This document shows, one piece after another, positions 63,432 through 64,000 of a DNA stretch of 64,000 nucleotides; position 1 is the first letter of the stretch, and each line of letters opens with the position of its first letter. This DNA comes from JAVJSD01 sp040219575 (GTDB lineage Bacteria > Planctomycetota > Planctomycetia > Pirellulales > Pirellulaceae). The notes beneath the pieces are model-generated. The model ran no database searches and was not told the origin of the DNA. It saw only the letters and a program-made list of their open reading frames with translations. The stretch is from contig JAVJSD010000140.1 in NCBI GenBank assembly GCA_040219575.1, positions 1 through 64,000 on the forward strand. Reading direction: 5' to 3'. The position numbers and the translations under genes are program-made.

Positions 63432-63869
63432 TTACTTTACGGCGGGCAGCCCAATGCGGATTCGATGTCGCGATCGATCGGCCTTGCTCGCGACGCGGTT
63501 TTCTTTCCACCACGCACGAATCCCCATCGTGTCGCGTCTCTCCAACAACGCTTCTGAAAATCTCTCCACCGGCAAGCCGATCTCGGCCAAAGCATCGTAA
63601 ATGGAGAATTTGTCGATTTCGTCATTCTCCATTACGTCAAACAACGCGGGCACGGCGTCGTCTCCGAGGTACGCCAAGGCGCGTGCCGCCGGCAGCTTCG
63701 GAATCCGGACCTCATTGGAAGCAGGGCCGTGCCAAACAAAGTCGGAGTCCGAGAGCTTGGCCACATAGAACTCGACCGACTCGACCTCCACCTCCGAATT
63801 GCTGCTCGAACAGGAGCAAAGCGCCGCCGCCAACACGATCAACAACCCAGCCTCGCACTTCCGCCACAT
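63432..63869 (-). CDS. Small lipoprotein, 145 residues
   Basis: Lipoprotein signal MWRKCEAGLLIVLAAALCSC (lipobox ALCSC), Ser-rich linker, then a helical domain that resembles a single HEAT-like unit (LPAARALAYLGDDAVPALFDVMENDEIDKFSIYDALAEIGLP) and a basic tail. No named family. GC content is lower than in its neighbours. It is followed by the gene-free repeat stretch and preceded by the partial gene at the right edge on the same strand. Confidence 0.85.
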   Translation of the reverse strand: MWRKCEAGLLIVLAAALCSCSSSNSEVEVESVEFYVAKLSDSDFVWHGPASNEVRIPKLPAARALAYLGDDAVPALFDVMENDEIDKFSIYDALAEIGLPVERFSEALLERRDTMGIRAWWKENRVASKADRSRHRIRIGLPAVK

Positions 63870-63922
63870 ATTCGGTGCTCCCGATGTTTCGCCCGGATGA
63901 GATCGGCTGCGGCCGGCGGAGC

Positions 63923-64000
63923 CTACTCCCTGAAGAAGTTTTGAATGCGGGCGTGGCCATTGATGCGGTTGACCAATTCCGATACGCGGGACTCGTCACC
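63923..64000 (-). CDS. C-terminal end of an unknown gene (partial)
   Basis: The last 25 codons of a minus-strand gene that enters from the right edge; the stop TAG is at 63923-63925. The visible residues (GDESRVSELVNRINGHARIQ, then NFFRE) are hydrophilic and helical with good codon use. The family cannot be named from this piece. Confidence 0.6.
   Translation of the reverse strand, partial: GDESRVSELVNRINGHARIQNFFRE

Overview
The window comes from a high-GC bacterial chromosome that is almost certainly a member of the Planctomycetes, probably Pirellulales-like. The main signs are the DUF1549/DUF1501/WD40 gene trio, a DUF1559 H-X9-DG pseudopilin, secreted PQQ-type beta-propellers, a HEAT-repeat sulfatase, an FHA-GAF-SpoIIE phosphatase and many short lipoproteins, set in long, loosely packed intergenic DNA. 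There is no rRNA, CRISPR array, prophage module or recombinase of any kind apart from a helix-turn-helix fragment at the left edge. One tRNA is present, tRNA-Pro(GGG), with a recognisable promoter and terminator.

Layout. 1-9.6 kb (all minus strand): HTH fragment, BamB-like propeller, an acidic 55-residue micro-gene, an FlgD-Ig/NHL-like secreted protein, a MORN-repeat protein, a phosphoesterase, a DUF1559 pseudopilin with a good promoter and terminator, an unknown conserved protein, and tRNA-Pro. 9.8-13.4 kb (plus): two exported proteins and the FHA-GAF-PP2C regulator. 13.7-14.5 kb: a solitary integron-type gene cassette. 14.6-24.9 kb (minus): ceramidase-like enzyme, a degenerate ABC exporter, an ABC-2 permease, acylphosphatase and the WD40-DUF1501-DUF1549 set. 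25-29.4 kb: PQQ propeller, thioredoxin lipoprotein, HD-GYP protein.

29.7-41.1 kb is a single plus-strand type IV pilus/type II secretion cluster: pseudopilin, response regulator, histidine kinase, STAS protein, GspE ATPase, GspF, a small membrane protein, PilM-, PilN-, PilO- and PilP-like proteins, and a secretin. Several of these genes overlap by 4-8 bases. 41.3-53.5 kb carries a molybdopterin oxidoreductase, a methyltransferase, a glycosyltransferase, a large alpha/beta hydrolase, a small exported protein flanked by long inverted repeats, a sulfatase, a P-II protein and small membrane or coiled-coil proteins. 54.3-56.4 kb is an integron cassette array. 56.5-64 kb holds holB, a 1464-residue alpha-2-macroglobulin, a DinB-like protein and two small genes.

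The most notable observation is that the genes at 13.86, 54.43, 55.06 and 55.85 kb look like integron cassettes. Three are followed by attC-like hairpins. In those three cassettes the bases at the cassette's 5' junction are complementary to the first arm of its own attC, as cassette integration requires. The two loci, 40 kb apart, share a homologous leader of about 110-140 bp that ends at the cassette junction, i.e. an attI-like site present twice, with no integrase nearby. Second in interest is a dispersed family of paired hairpins (REP/REPIN-like), two copies of which form a 77-bp inverted repeat around one small gene.
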